A stretch of DNA of 64,000 bases, taken from Sediminicoccus sp. KRV36 (GTDB lineage: Bacteria > Pseudomonadota > Alphaproteobacteria > Acetobacterales > Acetobacteraceae). Each line of letters opens with the position of its first letter. Position 1 is the stretch's first letter. The DNA is taken from NCBI RefSeq assembly GCF_023243115.1, contig NZ_CP085081.1:186001-250000 (forward strand), in the 5' to 3' direction. Shown here piece after piece: positions 1 to 8,161 of the stretch. The notes below the pieces were generated by a model. That model was given only the letters and a program-made list of their open reading frames with translations. It had not been told where the DNA came from and did not search any database. The position numbers and the translations under genes were made by a program.

Positions 1-1606
1 AGCCCACGGCCATGCCCCAGCAGGCGGCGGCATTGGTCGTCTTCTTGTACCAGACGCCCATCACCAGTGCGGCAAACAAGCCACCTGCCGCGATCGAGAA
101 GGCCCAGGCGACCAGGAACAGGATATCCGCCCCCATGGAGCCCGCCGTCCAGGCGGCCGCCAGCGCCACCACCAGCAGCAGCACGCGCGAGATGACCAGG
201 CGGCGGGCCGTCGGCGCGTCGCGGTTGATCATCTTGTAGTAGACGTCATGGCTGAGCGCATTGGCCAGCGCCAGCAGCAGGCCATCCGCGGTGGAGAGTG
301 CCGCGGCCAGGCCACCGGCCGCAACCAGGCCCGCAATCACATAGGGCAAGCCCGCGATCTCGGGCGTGGCGAGCACGACCACGTCGGGATGGATGCGGAA
401 ATCGCCCCATTGCACGATGCCATCGCGGTTCACGTCCACGATGTTCACCCAAGGTGTGCCGTAGGGCGAGATGATCTGCCAGTTCTTGATCCATTCCGGC
501 AGGTTCGCGATCGGCTGGCCGATCACGGTCTGGTAGATTTCCAGCTTGCCGAAGGCGGCATAGGCCGGCGCCGTGAAGTAGAGCAGGAAGATGAAGAACA
601 GCGACCAGGCGACGGATGCCCGCGCTTCACGCACGCTCGGCGTGGTGAAGTAGCGCATCAGCACATGCGGCAGCGCCGCGGTGCCGACCATGAGGCAGAA
701 GATCAGCGCGAAGAAGTTGACCGCCGCGTTCAGGCTGAACTGGCCATTGGGGCCGATGAAGGGAGCCGTATGCCAGCCCGTGACACCGGGCGGTGGCGTC
801 ATGCCGGCCGCACGGAAGCCTTGCTCCAGCACCTCGATCCGCTCCAGCGCCAGCCCGTACATGAGCTGCGGGATGGGCACGCCCGAGATCTTCACCGACA
901 TCAGGATCGCCGGGATCAGATAGGCGATGATGAGGATGATGTACTGCGCCACCTGGGTCCAGGTGACCGCGCGCATGCCGCCCAGCATCGAGCAGACCAG
1001 GATGCCGCCCAGGCCGAGAAATACCGCCGTGAGGAAGGAGACTTCCAGGAAGCGCTGGGTGATGATGCCGACACCCACGATCTGCGCCACGACATAAACG
1101 AAGGAGGCGGTGATCAGCACGATCACGCCCAGCCCGCGCGCCCAGTTGCCGCCAAAGCGTGCGCCCAGGAAGTCCGGCACGGTGTATTGGCCGAATTTGC
1201 GCAGATAGGGCGCGAGCAGGATGGCGACGAGCATGTAGCCGCCGGTCCACCCCAGGATGAAGGCGAGGCCGCCATAGCCGAGCGCATACAGGCTGCCGGC
1301 CATGCCGATGAAGCTCGCGGCCGACATCCAGTCCGAACCGGTGGCCATGCCGTTGTATATGGCTGGGACACGCCGCCCCGCCACATAGTATTCGGAAGCA
1401 ACCTGCGTCCGGCTGATAATACCGATATAGGCATAGACGCCAATGGTCAAAAAGACAAAGAGGTAGCCGATGATGCGATCCGGCACGCCCATTTGCTCAA
1501 GAATACCCAGCAGCACCACGAAGAAGGCAAAGCCACCCGTGTAGCCGATGTAGATCTTGTTGAGATTGGCGATGAAGGGGTCTTTGGCCCCGGTTGTATC
1601 GGCCAT
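1..1606 (-). CDS. Sodium:solute symporter, large subunit (partial, runs off window start)
   Basis: Multi-pass inner membrane protein of the sodium:solute symporter (SSS) family, of the type that pairs with a DUF4212 small subunit (VC_2705-like, ActP-related; acetate or another short carboxylate is the usual guess). The frame is open from the ATG at 1606 to the window edge. It shows an N-terminal hydrophobic run, the stretch SDWMSAASFIGMAGSLYALG, the segment GTAALPHVLMRYFTTPSV, and ALSTADGLLLALANALSHD near the truncated end, all typical of the family. A soluble insertion with VNIVDVNRDGIVQWGDF precedes that last segment. The start lies one base beyond the DUF4212 stop, so the two are co-transcribed with the small subunit first. 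The C-terminus is outside the window. Substrate is not determinable. Confidence 0.9.
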   Translation of the reverse strand, partial: MADTTGAKDPFIANLNKIYIGYTGGFAFFVVLLGILEQMGVPDRIIGYLFVFLTIGVYAYIGIISRTQVASEYYVAGRRVPAIYNGMATGSDWMSAASFIGMAGSLYALGYGGLAFILGWTGGYMLVAILLAPYLRKFGQYTVPDFLGARFGGNWARGLGVIVLITASFVYVVAQIVGVGIITQRFLEVSFLTAVFLGLGGILVCSMLGGMRAVTWTQVAQYIILIIAYLIPAILMSVKISGVPIPQLMYGLALERIEVLEQGFRAAGMTPPPGVTGWHTAPFIGPNGQFSLNAAVNFFALIFCLMVGTAALPHVLMRYFTTPSVREARASVAWSLFFIFLLYFTAPAYAAFGKLEIYQTVIGQPIANLPEWIKNWQIISPYGTPWVNIVDVNRDGIVQWGDFRIHPDVVVLATPEIAGLPYVIAGLVAAGGLAAALSTADGLLLALANALSHDVYYKMINRDAPTARRLVISRVLLLVVALAAAWTAGSMGADILFLVAWAFSIAAGGLFAALVMGVWYKKTTNAAACWGMAVG

Positions 1607-1607
1607 G

Positions 1608-1922
1608 TTACGCGTCCTCCTGCACGCCGAACTCTTCGTCAATCTCGTTCTGGCGCTTGGCGAACCAGAAGAGGGCAACGACGAAGATGATCAGGCTGCC
1701 CTGGGCGGCCATGTAGAAGCCGAGCGGAAAGCCGAAGATGTGAATGGGGTTCAACGACTGCGCGAAGAAATGCACGCCAAAGCCGGCGGCGAACCAAATG
1801 GCCAGAACGGTCCACATCAGGCCGGACGTCTTTTTCCAATAGGCCTGCGCGGTCACTGGATCCACGGCGGCCATCGTCGCGGATTCCGGCTCAGGGCCGG
1901 ATTCAACTAAGGGCATGCTCAC
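1608..1922 (-). CDS. DUF4212 symporter small subunit
   Basis: Small membrane protein of 104 residues with two hydrophobic segments (about residues 35-55 and 68-88), matching the DUF4212 family, which is nearly always encoded directly before an SSS symporter. Recognisable stretches are YWKKTSGLMWTVLAIWF and NPIHIFGFPLGFYMAAQGS. The reading frame could begin at the first Met or at Met17 (MAAVDP), and the N-terminal 16 residues look unstructured. It is the first gene of a two-gene transcription unit. Its promoter should lie in the AT-richer 1923-2073 interval shared with the divergent gene at 2074. Role: probable accessory or stabilising subunit of the sodium-coupled carboxylate transporter. Confidence 0.88.
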   Translation of the reverse strand: MSMPLVESGPEPESATMAAVDPVTAQAYWKKTSGLMWTVLAIWFAAGFGVHFFAQSLNPIHIFGFPLGFYMAAQGSLIIFVVALFWFAKRQNEIDEEFGVQEDA

Positions 1923-2073
1923 TCTCCTCCCGGCACACGTTTCCGACGTGCACTACCTGTTTTGTCATCTAGCGAAGCCGAAACCCACTGATGAGTTAAG
2001 AATGGTTAATCTTTAATGAAGTGGAATTGGCGTGGTTTTCGCGCCATACCAGCGCCGATATGGAGGCTATCCC

Positions 2074-2679
2074 ATGGCCCTTCTTGATTTTTTTCGCACC
2101 CGGCGCGGCTCGGCACCCGCCGAGCTCGCGCGGTTCCTCCAGGGCCAGGCGGCCTATGTCGCGCAGAAGACCGTGCTGGATTACTGCCGGGTCAAGGCGG
2201 GCCGCAGCGAAAGGCAGCTTTTCGGCGATCCTGACTTCCAGGCGGCGCTGGCGCATTGCCGGTGGCAGGTTTTCTTTGCCGCGCTCGCCGACGTGACCGC
2301 CCTGATCGAGGCGCATCTGCGCCCGCACGCCCCGGGCCAGGAAGTCGCGCTGAAGGAACGGCTTATCGCGCTGCACCAGGCGGCCCTGCTCAACGAGACG
2401 CCGCCCCTCGGTGAGGTCCCCAGTGCCGCGGATGCGCGCGACGCCCTGCCGCATTACCTCTCCACCCTGCAGCTTGCGCCGCCCCTCCCGGCTGACAAAT
2501 TGCCGCTGCTGGCGGAGGCCGTCCTCTTCGCGACGCTGCCGGTTCATCCCGAACAGCGGCGTGGCGAGAGCCTCGCCATCAAGGGCGCGCTCCGCTTTCA
2601 GATGGTGACGACCCAGCAGGAGATGGAGCGCCGCTTCGATGCTGCCAAAATGGTTGATAATATGCTGAATCAAATGTAA
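2074..2679 (+). CDS. Conserved hypothetical protein, 201 aa, largely helical
   Basis: I do not recognise the family. The start at 2074 (MALLDFFRTRRG) is preferred over an upstream in-frame Met at 2032 because GGAGG lies seven bases before it. The product is soluble, without signal peptide or membrane segment, and appears almost wholly alpha-helical, with a short basic N-terminus (FFRTRRGSAP) and an amphipathic C-terminal helix (MERRFDAAKMVDNMLNQM). No metal-binding or catalytic motif stands out. It is divergent from the symporter pair and separated by 165 bp from the following MFS gene, so it is probably monocistronic. Coding probability is good because of the ribosome binding site and typical codon usage. 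Confidence 0.65.
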   Translation: MALLDFFRTRRGSAPAELARFLQGQAAYVAQKTVLDYCRVKAGRSERQLFGDPDFQAALAHCRWQVFFAALADVTALIEAHLRPHAPGQEVALKERLIALHQAALLNETPPLGEVPSAADARDALPHYLSTLQLAPPLPADKLPLLAEAVLFATLPVHPEQRRGESLAIKGALRFQMVTTQQEMERRFDAAKMVDNMLNQM

Positions 2680-2844
2680 TTATTGCAGTGCAGCAATGCG
2701 TTGATTAACGTTTTCGGCATGTCAGCTTAATTTGATCCAGCGCAACGCCTGCGCCACAACAGCCCTGTCTGAATGGCACGGTCACCGCCGAAGCGCATGG
2801 CGCGGTCGGCCGTGTTTTTGTGTTCAATAAGAAAGGGTTGGGGA

Positions 2845-4551
2845 ATGGCTTCAGGAATAGTCGCGTCATCGGCGGCAGGGCCCATGACGCCGGAGGAGAA
2901 GAAGGTCATCCTGGCCTCCTCCCTCGGCACCGTCTTTGAGTGGTATGACTTTTATCTCTACGGCTCGCTCGCCGCCGTCATCGGGTTGAAGTTCTTCTCG
3001 ATGTATGACGAGTCCACGCGAAACGTCTTCGCGCTCCTCGCCTTCGCCGCCGGCTTCCTGGTCCGCCCCTTTGGCGCGCTGGTGTTTGGCCGCCTGGGCG
3101 ATATGGTCGGGCGCAAATACACCTTCCTCATCACCATCGTGATCATGGGCGCCTCGACCTTTGTCGTCGGCATCCTGCCCACTTCGGATCAGATCGGCAT
3201 CGTCGCGCCCATCGCGCTCATCGCCTTGCGCATGCTGCAGGGCCTGGCGCTTGGTGGCGAATATGGCGGGGCGGCGACCTATGTGGCCGAGCACGCGCCC
3301 AATGGGCGCCGCGGCTTCTACACCAGCTTCATCCAGATCACCGCGACGGCCGGCCTGTTCCTCTCGCTGCTGGTCATCCTGGGCACCCGCTCCATCGTGG
3401 GTGAGGCCGCCTTCGCCGATTGGGGCTGGCGCGTTCCCTTCCTGCTCTCGATCGTCCTGCTCGGCATTTCCGTCTGGATCCGGTTGCAGATGCAGGAAAG
3501 CCCGGCCTTCCAGAAGATGAAGGACGAGGGCAAGGGCTCTAAGGCGCCGCTGGGCGAGGCTTTCGGCCAGTGGAAGAACGCCAAGATCGCCTTGTTTGCC
3601 CTGCTCGGCCTTGTCATGGGGCAGGCCGTTGTCTGGTATACGGGCCAGTTCTACGCGCTGTTCTTCCTGGGCCAGGTGCTGAAGGTGGATGGCTTCACCA
3701 CCAACATGCTGATCGCCTGGTCGCTCGTGCTGGGTTCGGGCGGCTTCGTCCTGTTCGGCTGGCTCTCGGACAAGATCGGCCGCAAGCCGATCATCCTGGG
3801 TGGCTGCCTGATCGCGGCGCTGACCTATTTCCCGCTGTTCAAGCTGATGAGTGCGGAGGCCAATCCCGCCCTCTCGGCCGCCCACGCCAATATCTCCACG
3901 GTTGTTTCGGTGGATCAGAGCACCTGCTCCTTCCAGTTCAACCCGACCGGCACGGCGCGCTTCACCCAGGCCTGTGACATCACCAAGGCGGCGCTCGCGC
4001 GGCTTTCGGTGAATTACCGGGTTGAGAATGTGCCCGGCCAGAATGTGGCCCGGGTGCAGATCGGCAACCAGAGCGTCTCCTCCGACCAGCCAGGCTTCGC
4101 GGCGGCCTTGGCCACGGCGGTGACGGCGGCCGGTTATCCGGCGGCCAGCAACCCGACTGTCGTGAAGATGTCGGGGCCCTTTGACATCTTCCGCGAGCAG
4201 CCCGCCGTTCTTATCGGCATCCTCACGCTGCTCGTGATCTATGTGACGATGGTCTATGGCCCGATAGCGGCGGCGCTGGTGGAGTTGTTCCCCACGCGCA
4301 TCCGCTACACCTCGATGTCGCTGCCCTACCACATCGGCAATGGCTGGTTCGGCGGGCTGATGCCCGCCACCGCCTTCGCCATGATCGCGCAGACGGGCGA
4401 TGTGTATTACGGCCTGTGGTATCCCATCGTCATCGCGCTCGCGACCGTGGTGATCGGCATCTTCATGGTGCCGGAGACCTTCAAGCGGGACATCTTCGCG
4501 ACCAATGAGGATGGCTCGGCCAGTGCGGCGGATTGGCGCACCGGCAAGTAA
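2845..4551 (+). CDS. MHS-family MFS transporter with a large mid-protein insertion
   Basis: Inner membrane proton symporter of the metabolite:H+ symporter branch of the MFS (ProP/KgtP/ShiA relatives). Start chosen at 2845 (MASGIVASSAAG) behind a GGGTTGGGG-type purine run; an upstream Met at 2773 has no ribosome binding site. N-terminal hallmarks are SLGTVFEWYDFYLYG, the loop GRLGDMVGRKYTF and RMLQGLALGGEYGGAATYVA; the second half carries WLSDKIGRKPIILGG. At 568 residues it exceeds the usual 420-450. The excess is a hydrophilic block at about residues 335-446, between predicted TM8 and TM9, containing two Cys and Asn/Gln-rich sequence (QSTCSFQFNPTGTARF). A strong terminator follows the stop codon. 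Substrate unknown; dicarboxylate, shikimate or osmolyte are family possibilities. Confidence 0.88.
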   Translation: MASGIVASSAAGPMTPEEKKVILASSLGTVFEWYDFYLYGSLAAVIGLKFFSMYDESTRNVFALLAFAAGFLVRPFGALVFGRLGDMVGRKYTFLITIVIMGASTFVVGILPTSDQIGIVAPIALIALRMLQGLALGGEYGGAATYVAEHAPNGRRGFYTSFIQITATAGLFLSLLVILGTRSIVGEAAFADWGWRVPFLLSIVLLGISVWIRLQMQESPAFQKMKDEGKGSKAPLGEAFGQWKNAKIALFALLGLVMGQAVVWYTGQFYALFFLGQVLKVDGFTTNMLIAWSLVLGSGGFVLFGWLSDKIGRKPIILGGCLIAALTYFPLFKLMSAEANPALSAAHANISTVVSVDQSTCSFQFNPTGTARFTQACDITKAALARLSVNYRVENVPGQNVARVQIGNQSVSSDQPGFAAALATAVTAAGYPAASNPTVVKMSGPFDIFREQPAVLIGILTLLVIYVTMVYGPIAAALVELFPTRIRYTSMSLPYHIGNGWFGGLMPATAFAMIAQTGDVYYGLWYPIVIALATVVIGIFMVPETFKRDIFATNEDGSASAADWRTGK

Positions 4552-4575
4552 CGCCGCCTCTTTGGCGGATCGAAG

Positions 4576-4605
4576 GCGCCGGGGGGCAACCCCCGGCGCT
4601 TTTTT
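4576..4605 (+). terminator. Intrinsic terminator of the MHS transporter gene
   Basis: A perfect 10-bp GC stem (GCGCCGGGGG, 4576-4585, with CCCCCGGCGC, 4590-4599) closed by a GCAA tetraloop and followed by six T residues (4600-4605). It starts 25 bases after the transporter stop codon. Confidence 0.93.
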
Positions 4606-4611
4606 GTTGCC

Positions 4612-4881
4612 CTATCGCTGTCTGGCGCGGGCGCGGAAGCGGGTGGCGAAATTCACCAGCAGGCGAATGCTGGTCCAGCCGAGCCCGCCCAGCACCATGG
4701 CCAGGCTCAACAGGCCAAGCGGCGCATTGGCGAAGGCCACGGCGAGCCATGTGAGCGCCGCGCCTAAGGCCAGGATGGCAAAGCCCTGCCGGAGAATGCG
4801 TCCGCGCGCCCGGCGATCGGCGCCGGGGTCGAACAAAACCTGGCCGGCTTCGAGTGAAGCCAGCTTGCGGGGATGTGTCAC
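4612..4881 (-). CDS. Small hypothetical membrane protein, about 89 aa
   Basis: The frame encodes a short polar N-terminus, the stretch GQVLFDPGADRRARGRI, then two adjacent hydrophobic segments (ILALGAALTWLAVAF and PLGLLSLAMVLGGLGWTSI) and a basic tail (RFRARARQR). Start taken as the GTG at 4881, which has AGGA about ten bases upstream; a longer reading from a GTG at 4980 would add 33 residues of low quality. It converges on the MHS transporter, sharing the space beyond its terminator. I do not recognise a family. It is plausible as a real gene because of its clean two-helix topology with a positively charged end, but homology support is missing. Confidence 0.45.
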   Translation of the reverse strand: MTHPRKLASLEAGQVLFDPGADRRARGRILRQGFAILALGAALTWLAVAFANAPLGLLSLAMVLGGLGWTSIRLLVNFATRFRARARQR

Positions 4882-5132
4882 GAAAATTTGATCCTTGGCC
4901 GGCGGTCCAGGCGGCTGGCCAGCGACCCGCAATCCCTCAGCGCCGACAGTTGACGAGCGACCGCAATATTCCCTGGTCACCGCTCAAGGGCTGGCAGTTG
5001 GAAATTTCCGTCGGCTTTGGAGATATGCCGTCGCTTTCGTGCAGCGCAAGGCGACGCCGCCGACTGAACAGATGATTTCAGGGAGACGGATCTTGCTGTA
5101 GTCCTGTGCCTGCAATCATGAGAGGACTGCGC

Positions 5133-6167
5133 ATGCCCTCGGCTCTCATCACCGGCATCACCGGACAGGATGGCTCCTACCTTGCCGAACTCCTGTTGGC
5201 AAAGGGCTATATCGTGCATGGCCTGCTGCGCCGGGCGGGGACCGCGGCGCGGGGGCGGATCGCCCATCTCATCACACCGGAATATGCGGGCCGCCTCATC
5301 CTGCATGACGGCGATCTGACCGATGGCGCCAATCTGGTCCGCGTCCTGCAGGAGACCCAGCCGGACGAACTCTACAATCTTGCCGCCCAAAGCGATGTCG
5401 CGGTCAGCTTCGAATTGCCGGAATACACTTCGAACACGGATGGGCTGGGCGCGCTGCGCCTGCTGGAAGCCATCCGGCTGCTGGGCATGGAGCGGCGGAC
5501 CCGCTTCTACCAGGCCTCCACCAGCGAGTTGTTCGGCAAGGTCCAGGCCGTCCCGCAGAGCGAGACAACGCCCTTCCATCCGCGCTCGCCCTATGGCGTG
5601 GCCAAGCTCTACGCCTATTGGATCACGGTGAATTACCGTGAGAGCTACGGGCTGCACGCTTCCAACGGCATCCTGTTCAACCATGAGAGCCCGCGTCGGG
5701 GTGAGGGCTTCGTCAGCCGCAAGATCACCCGCGCGGTGGCGGCGATCCATCATGGCCGGCAGGATTGCCTGCTGCTGGGCAATCTGGAGGCGCGGCGCGA
5801 TTGGGGCCATGCGCGGGACTATGTGGAGGGCATGTGGCGCATCGTCCAACAGCCGGAGGCGGATGATTATGTGCTGGCCACGGGCGAGACGCATCGCGTC
5901 CGGGATTTCGCCACCCTGGCCTTTCGCGAGATCGGGGTGGATCTGGCCTGGGAGGGCGCGGGCGTGACGGAGACGGGCCGCTGCAAGGCCACTGGCCGCA
6001 TCCTGGTCCGGGTGGACCCCGCCTTCTTCCGGCCGGCCGAGGTGGACCTGTTGATCGGCGATGCGTCCAAGGCGGCCAACCGGCTCGGCTGGCGCCCGCA
6101 AACCGGGCTTGATGGCCTGGTGGCGGAAATGGTGCGTGCGGATCTGGACGCGCTGTCCCAGGGCTGA
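5133..6167 (+). CDS. gmd: GDP-mannose 4,6-dehydratase
   Basis: Cytosolic NADP-dependent short-chain dehydrogenase that converts GDP-D-mannose to GDP-4-keto-6-deoxymannose, the precursor of GDP-fucose, rhamnose or perosamine for surface polysaccharide. Start at 5133 is set by AGAGGA six bases upstream; earlier in-frame starts lack one. Residues 5-16 form the Rossmann motif ([12 protein letters not shown], with G8, G11 and G14). The catalytic set is visible as [11 protein letters not shown] and [12 protein letters not shown] (YxxxK), followed by [20 protein letters not shown] and [15 protein letters not shown], which are diagnostic of GMD rather than other sugar dehydratases. Its 344 residues are normal. 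No other nucleotide-sugar gene is adjacent, so GDP-fucose synthase or a reductase must lie elsewhere. Confidence 0.95.
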   Translation: MPSALITGITGQDGSYLAELLLAKGYIVHGLLRRAGTAARGRIAHLITPEYAGRLILHDGDLTDGANLVRVLQETQPDELYNLAAQSDVAVSFELPEYTSNTDGLGALRLLEAIRLLGMERRTRFYQASTSELFGKVQAVPQSETTPFHPRSPYGVAKLYAYWITVNYRESYGLHASNGILFNHESPRRGEGFVSRKITRAVAAIHHGRQDCLLLGNLEARRDWGHARDYVEGMWRIVQQPEADDYVLATGETHRVRDFATLAFREIGVDLAWEGAGVTETGRCKATGRILVRVDPAFFRPAEVDLLIGDASKAANRLGWRPQTGLDGLVAEMVRADLDALSQG

Positions 6168-6216
6168 GCCCATTTCGGCATGGCCTTGGGCGTCCGGCTT
6201 CGGCTACGCTGGATGC

Positions 6217-6894
6217 ATGATGTTGCTTCTTCTCGCCGCGGCGATGCTTTGGGTTGGGGTTCATGTCGGCATCGCCGGGACGGCGGTGCGGGCGCGGCTG
6301 GTGGAACGCCTGGGCGATGCCGGCTTCCGCATCGGCTATTCGCTGATCTCCGTGGTGAGCATCACGCTGCTGGTCATGGCCTGGCAGGCCGCGCCCTATG
6401 TCCCGCTCTGGGGCATTCCGGACTGGTTCCGCTGGGTGATGGCGTTGCTCATGCTGCCGGTGCTGCTGCTCTTCGTCGCCTCGGTGGCGACGCCCAACCC
6501 CACGGCGGTGGCGGGGAAACTCGATGAGGCGGGGCCGCGCGGTATCCAGCGCATCACGCGCCATCCGATGCTCTGGTCCTTCGCGCTTTGGGCCGCACTA
6601 CACCTGATCGCCAAGGGCAATCTGGCGGGCGTGCTGTTCTTCGGCGCATTCCTTGTGACCTCGCTGGTTGGCATGCCTTCGATTGATCGGAAGCTCGCCG
6701 CCCTGCAGCCGGCGCTTTGGGCGCGGCTGGCGCCCAGCACCTCGATCCTGCCCTTCCTGGCCATTCTGGTCGGGCGGAACAAGCTGGTGCTGGCGGAGAT
6801 TCCCCGGCTGGTCTGGATCCTGGGCGGGGTCGCCTGGCTGGGGCTGCTCTTCGGGCATCGGTGGATCTTCGGATATCCGGCCTTGCCTTTCTGA
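6217..6894 (+). CDS. NnrU family membrane protein
   Basis: Integral membrane protein of about 225 residues with six or so hydrophobic segments, matching the NnrU family (PF07298), named from a gene linked to nitric oxide reduction but present in many non-denitrifiers and distantly related to isoprenylcysteine methyltransferase-like membrane proteins. Family signatures are GIQRITRHPMLWSFALWA and FFGAFLVTSLVGMPSIDRK. Two consecutive ATG codons (6217, 6220) are possible starts; the frame extends further upstream into gmd but that part is unlikely to be translated. It lies 49 bp beyond gmd with no clear terminator between. No denitrification gene is in the window, so its physiological role here is open. 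Confidence 0.85.
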   Translation: MMLLLLAAAMLWVGVHVGIAGTAVRARLVERLGDAGFRIGYSLISVVSITLLVMAWQAAPYVPLWGIPDWFRWVMALLMLPVLLLFVASVATPNPTAVAGKLDEAGPRGIQRITRHPMLWSFALWAALHLIAKGNLAGVLFFGAFLVTSLVGMPSIDRKLAALQPALWARLAPSTSILPFLAILVGRNKLVLAEIPRLVWILGGVAWLGLLFGHRWIFGYPALPF

Positions 6895-6914
6895 GGAAAT
6901 TCTTGAGGTCTGGA

Positions 6915-6949
6915 CTTTCTGTGGATAGGCTCTGCCCTTCTACAGAAAG
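6915..6949. promoter_or_regulatory. Candidate autoregulatory operator of the toxin-antitoxin pair
   Basis: An 8-bp perfect inverted repeat, CTTTCTGT (6915-6922) and ACAGAAAG (6942-6949), separated by 19 bp, ends ten bases before the antitoxin start codon. Xre/MbcA-type antitoxins commonly repress their own promoter by binding such dyads; binding here is inferred. Confidence 0.5.
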
Positions 6950-6958
6950 CCCAGGATC

Positions 6959-7366
6959 ATGCCCTCCAACGTCGCCCTTCCATCTCTCCGCTCCCCGCCG
7001 CCGCGCGGCGACGCAGGGGCAAGTTCCGCCGTGGTCTCCAAGGCGGTGGTTCGGGCGGCGGGGGCGCTGGGCCTGCGCCAGCTGGAACTCGCCCATACCC
7101 TCGGCATCTCGCCGGCGTCCGCCTCTCGTCTGATGGCGGGCCAGTATCTGCTTCCGGCGGGCAGCAAGCCCTTTGAGATGGCCTTGCTGGTGATCCGCGC
7201 CTTTCGCAGCCTGAGCGGCGTTCTCGGCGATCAGATCGAGCAGATCAGCGCCTGGATGCGTGTGGAGAATCGCGCACTGGGCGGCGTTCCAGCGGAACTC
7301 ATCGGAACGGTCACAGGATTGGTGAACACGGTCGCTTATCTCGACGCGGCGCGTGCCCGCATCTGA
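6959..7366 (+). CDS. MbcA/ParS/Xre-type antitoxin
   Basis: Antitoxin partner of a RES-domain toxin, 135 residues. After a disordered, Pro/Ser-rich start (about residues 1-20) comes an Xre-like helix-turn-helix (AGALGLRQLELAHTLGISPA, then SASRLMAGQYLLP) and the C-terminal toxin-binding domain (DUF2384 type; ENRALGGVPAELIGT, then GLVNTVAYLDAARARI). It is expected to bind and block the RES toxin and to repress its own promoter; the dyad at 6915-6949 is a candidate site. The stop codon lies 14 bp inside the toxin frame, the normal tight overlap for this system. The toxin downstream is interrupted, so this antitoxin may now be an orphan. Confidence 0.87.
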   Translation: MPSNVALPSLRSPPPRGDAGASSAVVSKAVVRAAGALGLRQLELAHTLGISPASASRLMAGQYLLPAGSKPFEMALLVIRAFRSLSGVLGDQIEQISAWMRVENRALGGVPAELIGTVTGLVNTVAYLDAARARI

Positions 7367-8099
7367 CGCGCGGCCCTATGCTGGGCTAGTCTGGCGGTTG
7401 GTGGAGGATCAGGGCCGGCCCGCCACCATGCGGCTGGTGGATACGCTGGATGAGCAGGCCTTGCTCGAAGAACTGCTCGAAGCCAGCAAGCCTGCCCTGC
7501 CGGCGGCCTGCGCCCATCTCCACTTCCTTCTCGCGACGCCTTTCCGCTATCAGCCCAGCCGCCATGGCAGCCGTTTCCGCCGCGCATTCGCCCCCCATGG
7601 CTGCTTCTACGCGGCCGAGGCGGTGGAGACGGCGGCCATCGAGACGGGTTTCTGGCAGATGCTGTTCCTGGCCGATGCGCCCGGCCTGACCTGGCCGGGC
7701 CAGGCGTTGCAGCGACGCGCCTTTTCGGCGGCGGTCGAGACGGCATCGGCGCTGGATCTCACAGCGCCACCCCTGGACCAGCGGCGCGCGGCCTGGACGC
7801 ATCCGGTGGATGATGCGCCGTGCTAGGCCTTCGCCGAGGAAGCGCAGCACGCCGGCGTCATGGCGCTGCGCTACGAAAGCGTGCGCGACCCTGAGCGGCG
7901 CGCCAATATCGCCCTGCTGGACTGCGCCGCTTTCGCCGAAGCTGCCCCGCGCGACAGTCAAAGCTGGTGGATCTTCATCCGCCCCCATTCGCTGCAAGCC
8001 TGGTGCGAGGCGCCGCGCATCCGGATTGAACTCCCGCTCACGCACTTCGCCGCCGATCCACGGATCGCCGCCTGGCTGGCATCGCCCCGGGGTTCATGA
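7353..8099 (+). pseudogene. RES-domain toxin interrupted by an in-frame amber codon
   Basis: RES toxins are ADP-ribosyltransferase-fold enzymes that degrade or modify NAD+. The frame opens at a GTG (7353) overlapping the antitoxin, and reads VWRLVEDQGRPATMRLVDTL, LLATPFRYQPSRHGSRFRRA and GCFYAAEAVETAAIETGF, all in family order. At 7824-7826 a TAG stops translation after WTHPVDDAPC. The same frame then continues without gap as AFAEEAQHAGVMALRYESVR and DPERRANIALLDCAAF to the normal C-terminus at 8099. In relatives as I recall them the interrupted position is usually Gln, so a CAG-to-TAG change is the simplest origin. No frameshift is needed. Either the toxin is dead, readthrough occurs, or the base is a sequencing error. 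Confidence 0.85.
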
Positions 8100-8161
8100 G
8101 CCGGGGCTTGATCCCCGGCGCGGGGGCCGCCATTCCATCTCCGGAAGATGGAGAATCGGAC

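Noticed and set aside
248..1690. 480-codon plus-strand open frame opposite the symporter
   Set aside because: It is the antisense of a well-supported symporter frame and has a composition (Arg, His, Asp, Gln) typical of high-GC shadow frames.
2866..4332. 488-codon minus-strand frame opposite the MHS transporter
   Set aside because: Shadow of a convincing membrane transporter; no domain character and no ribosome binding site.
7824..7826. TAG in the RES gene as a coded pyrrolysine
   Set aside because: No pyrrolysine machinery is expected in this lineage, and family alignment points to a simple Gln codon.
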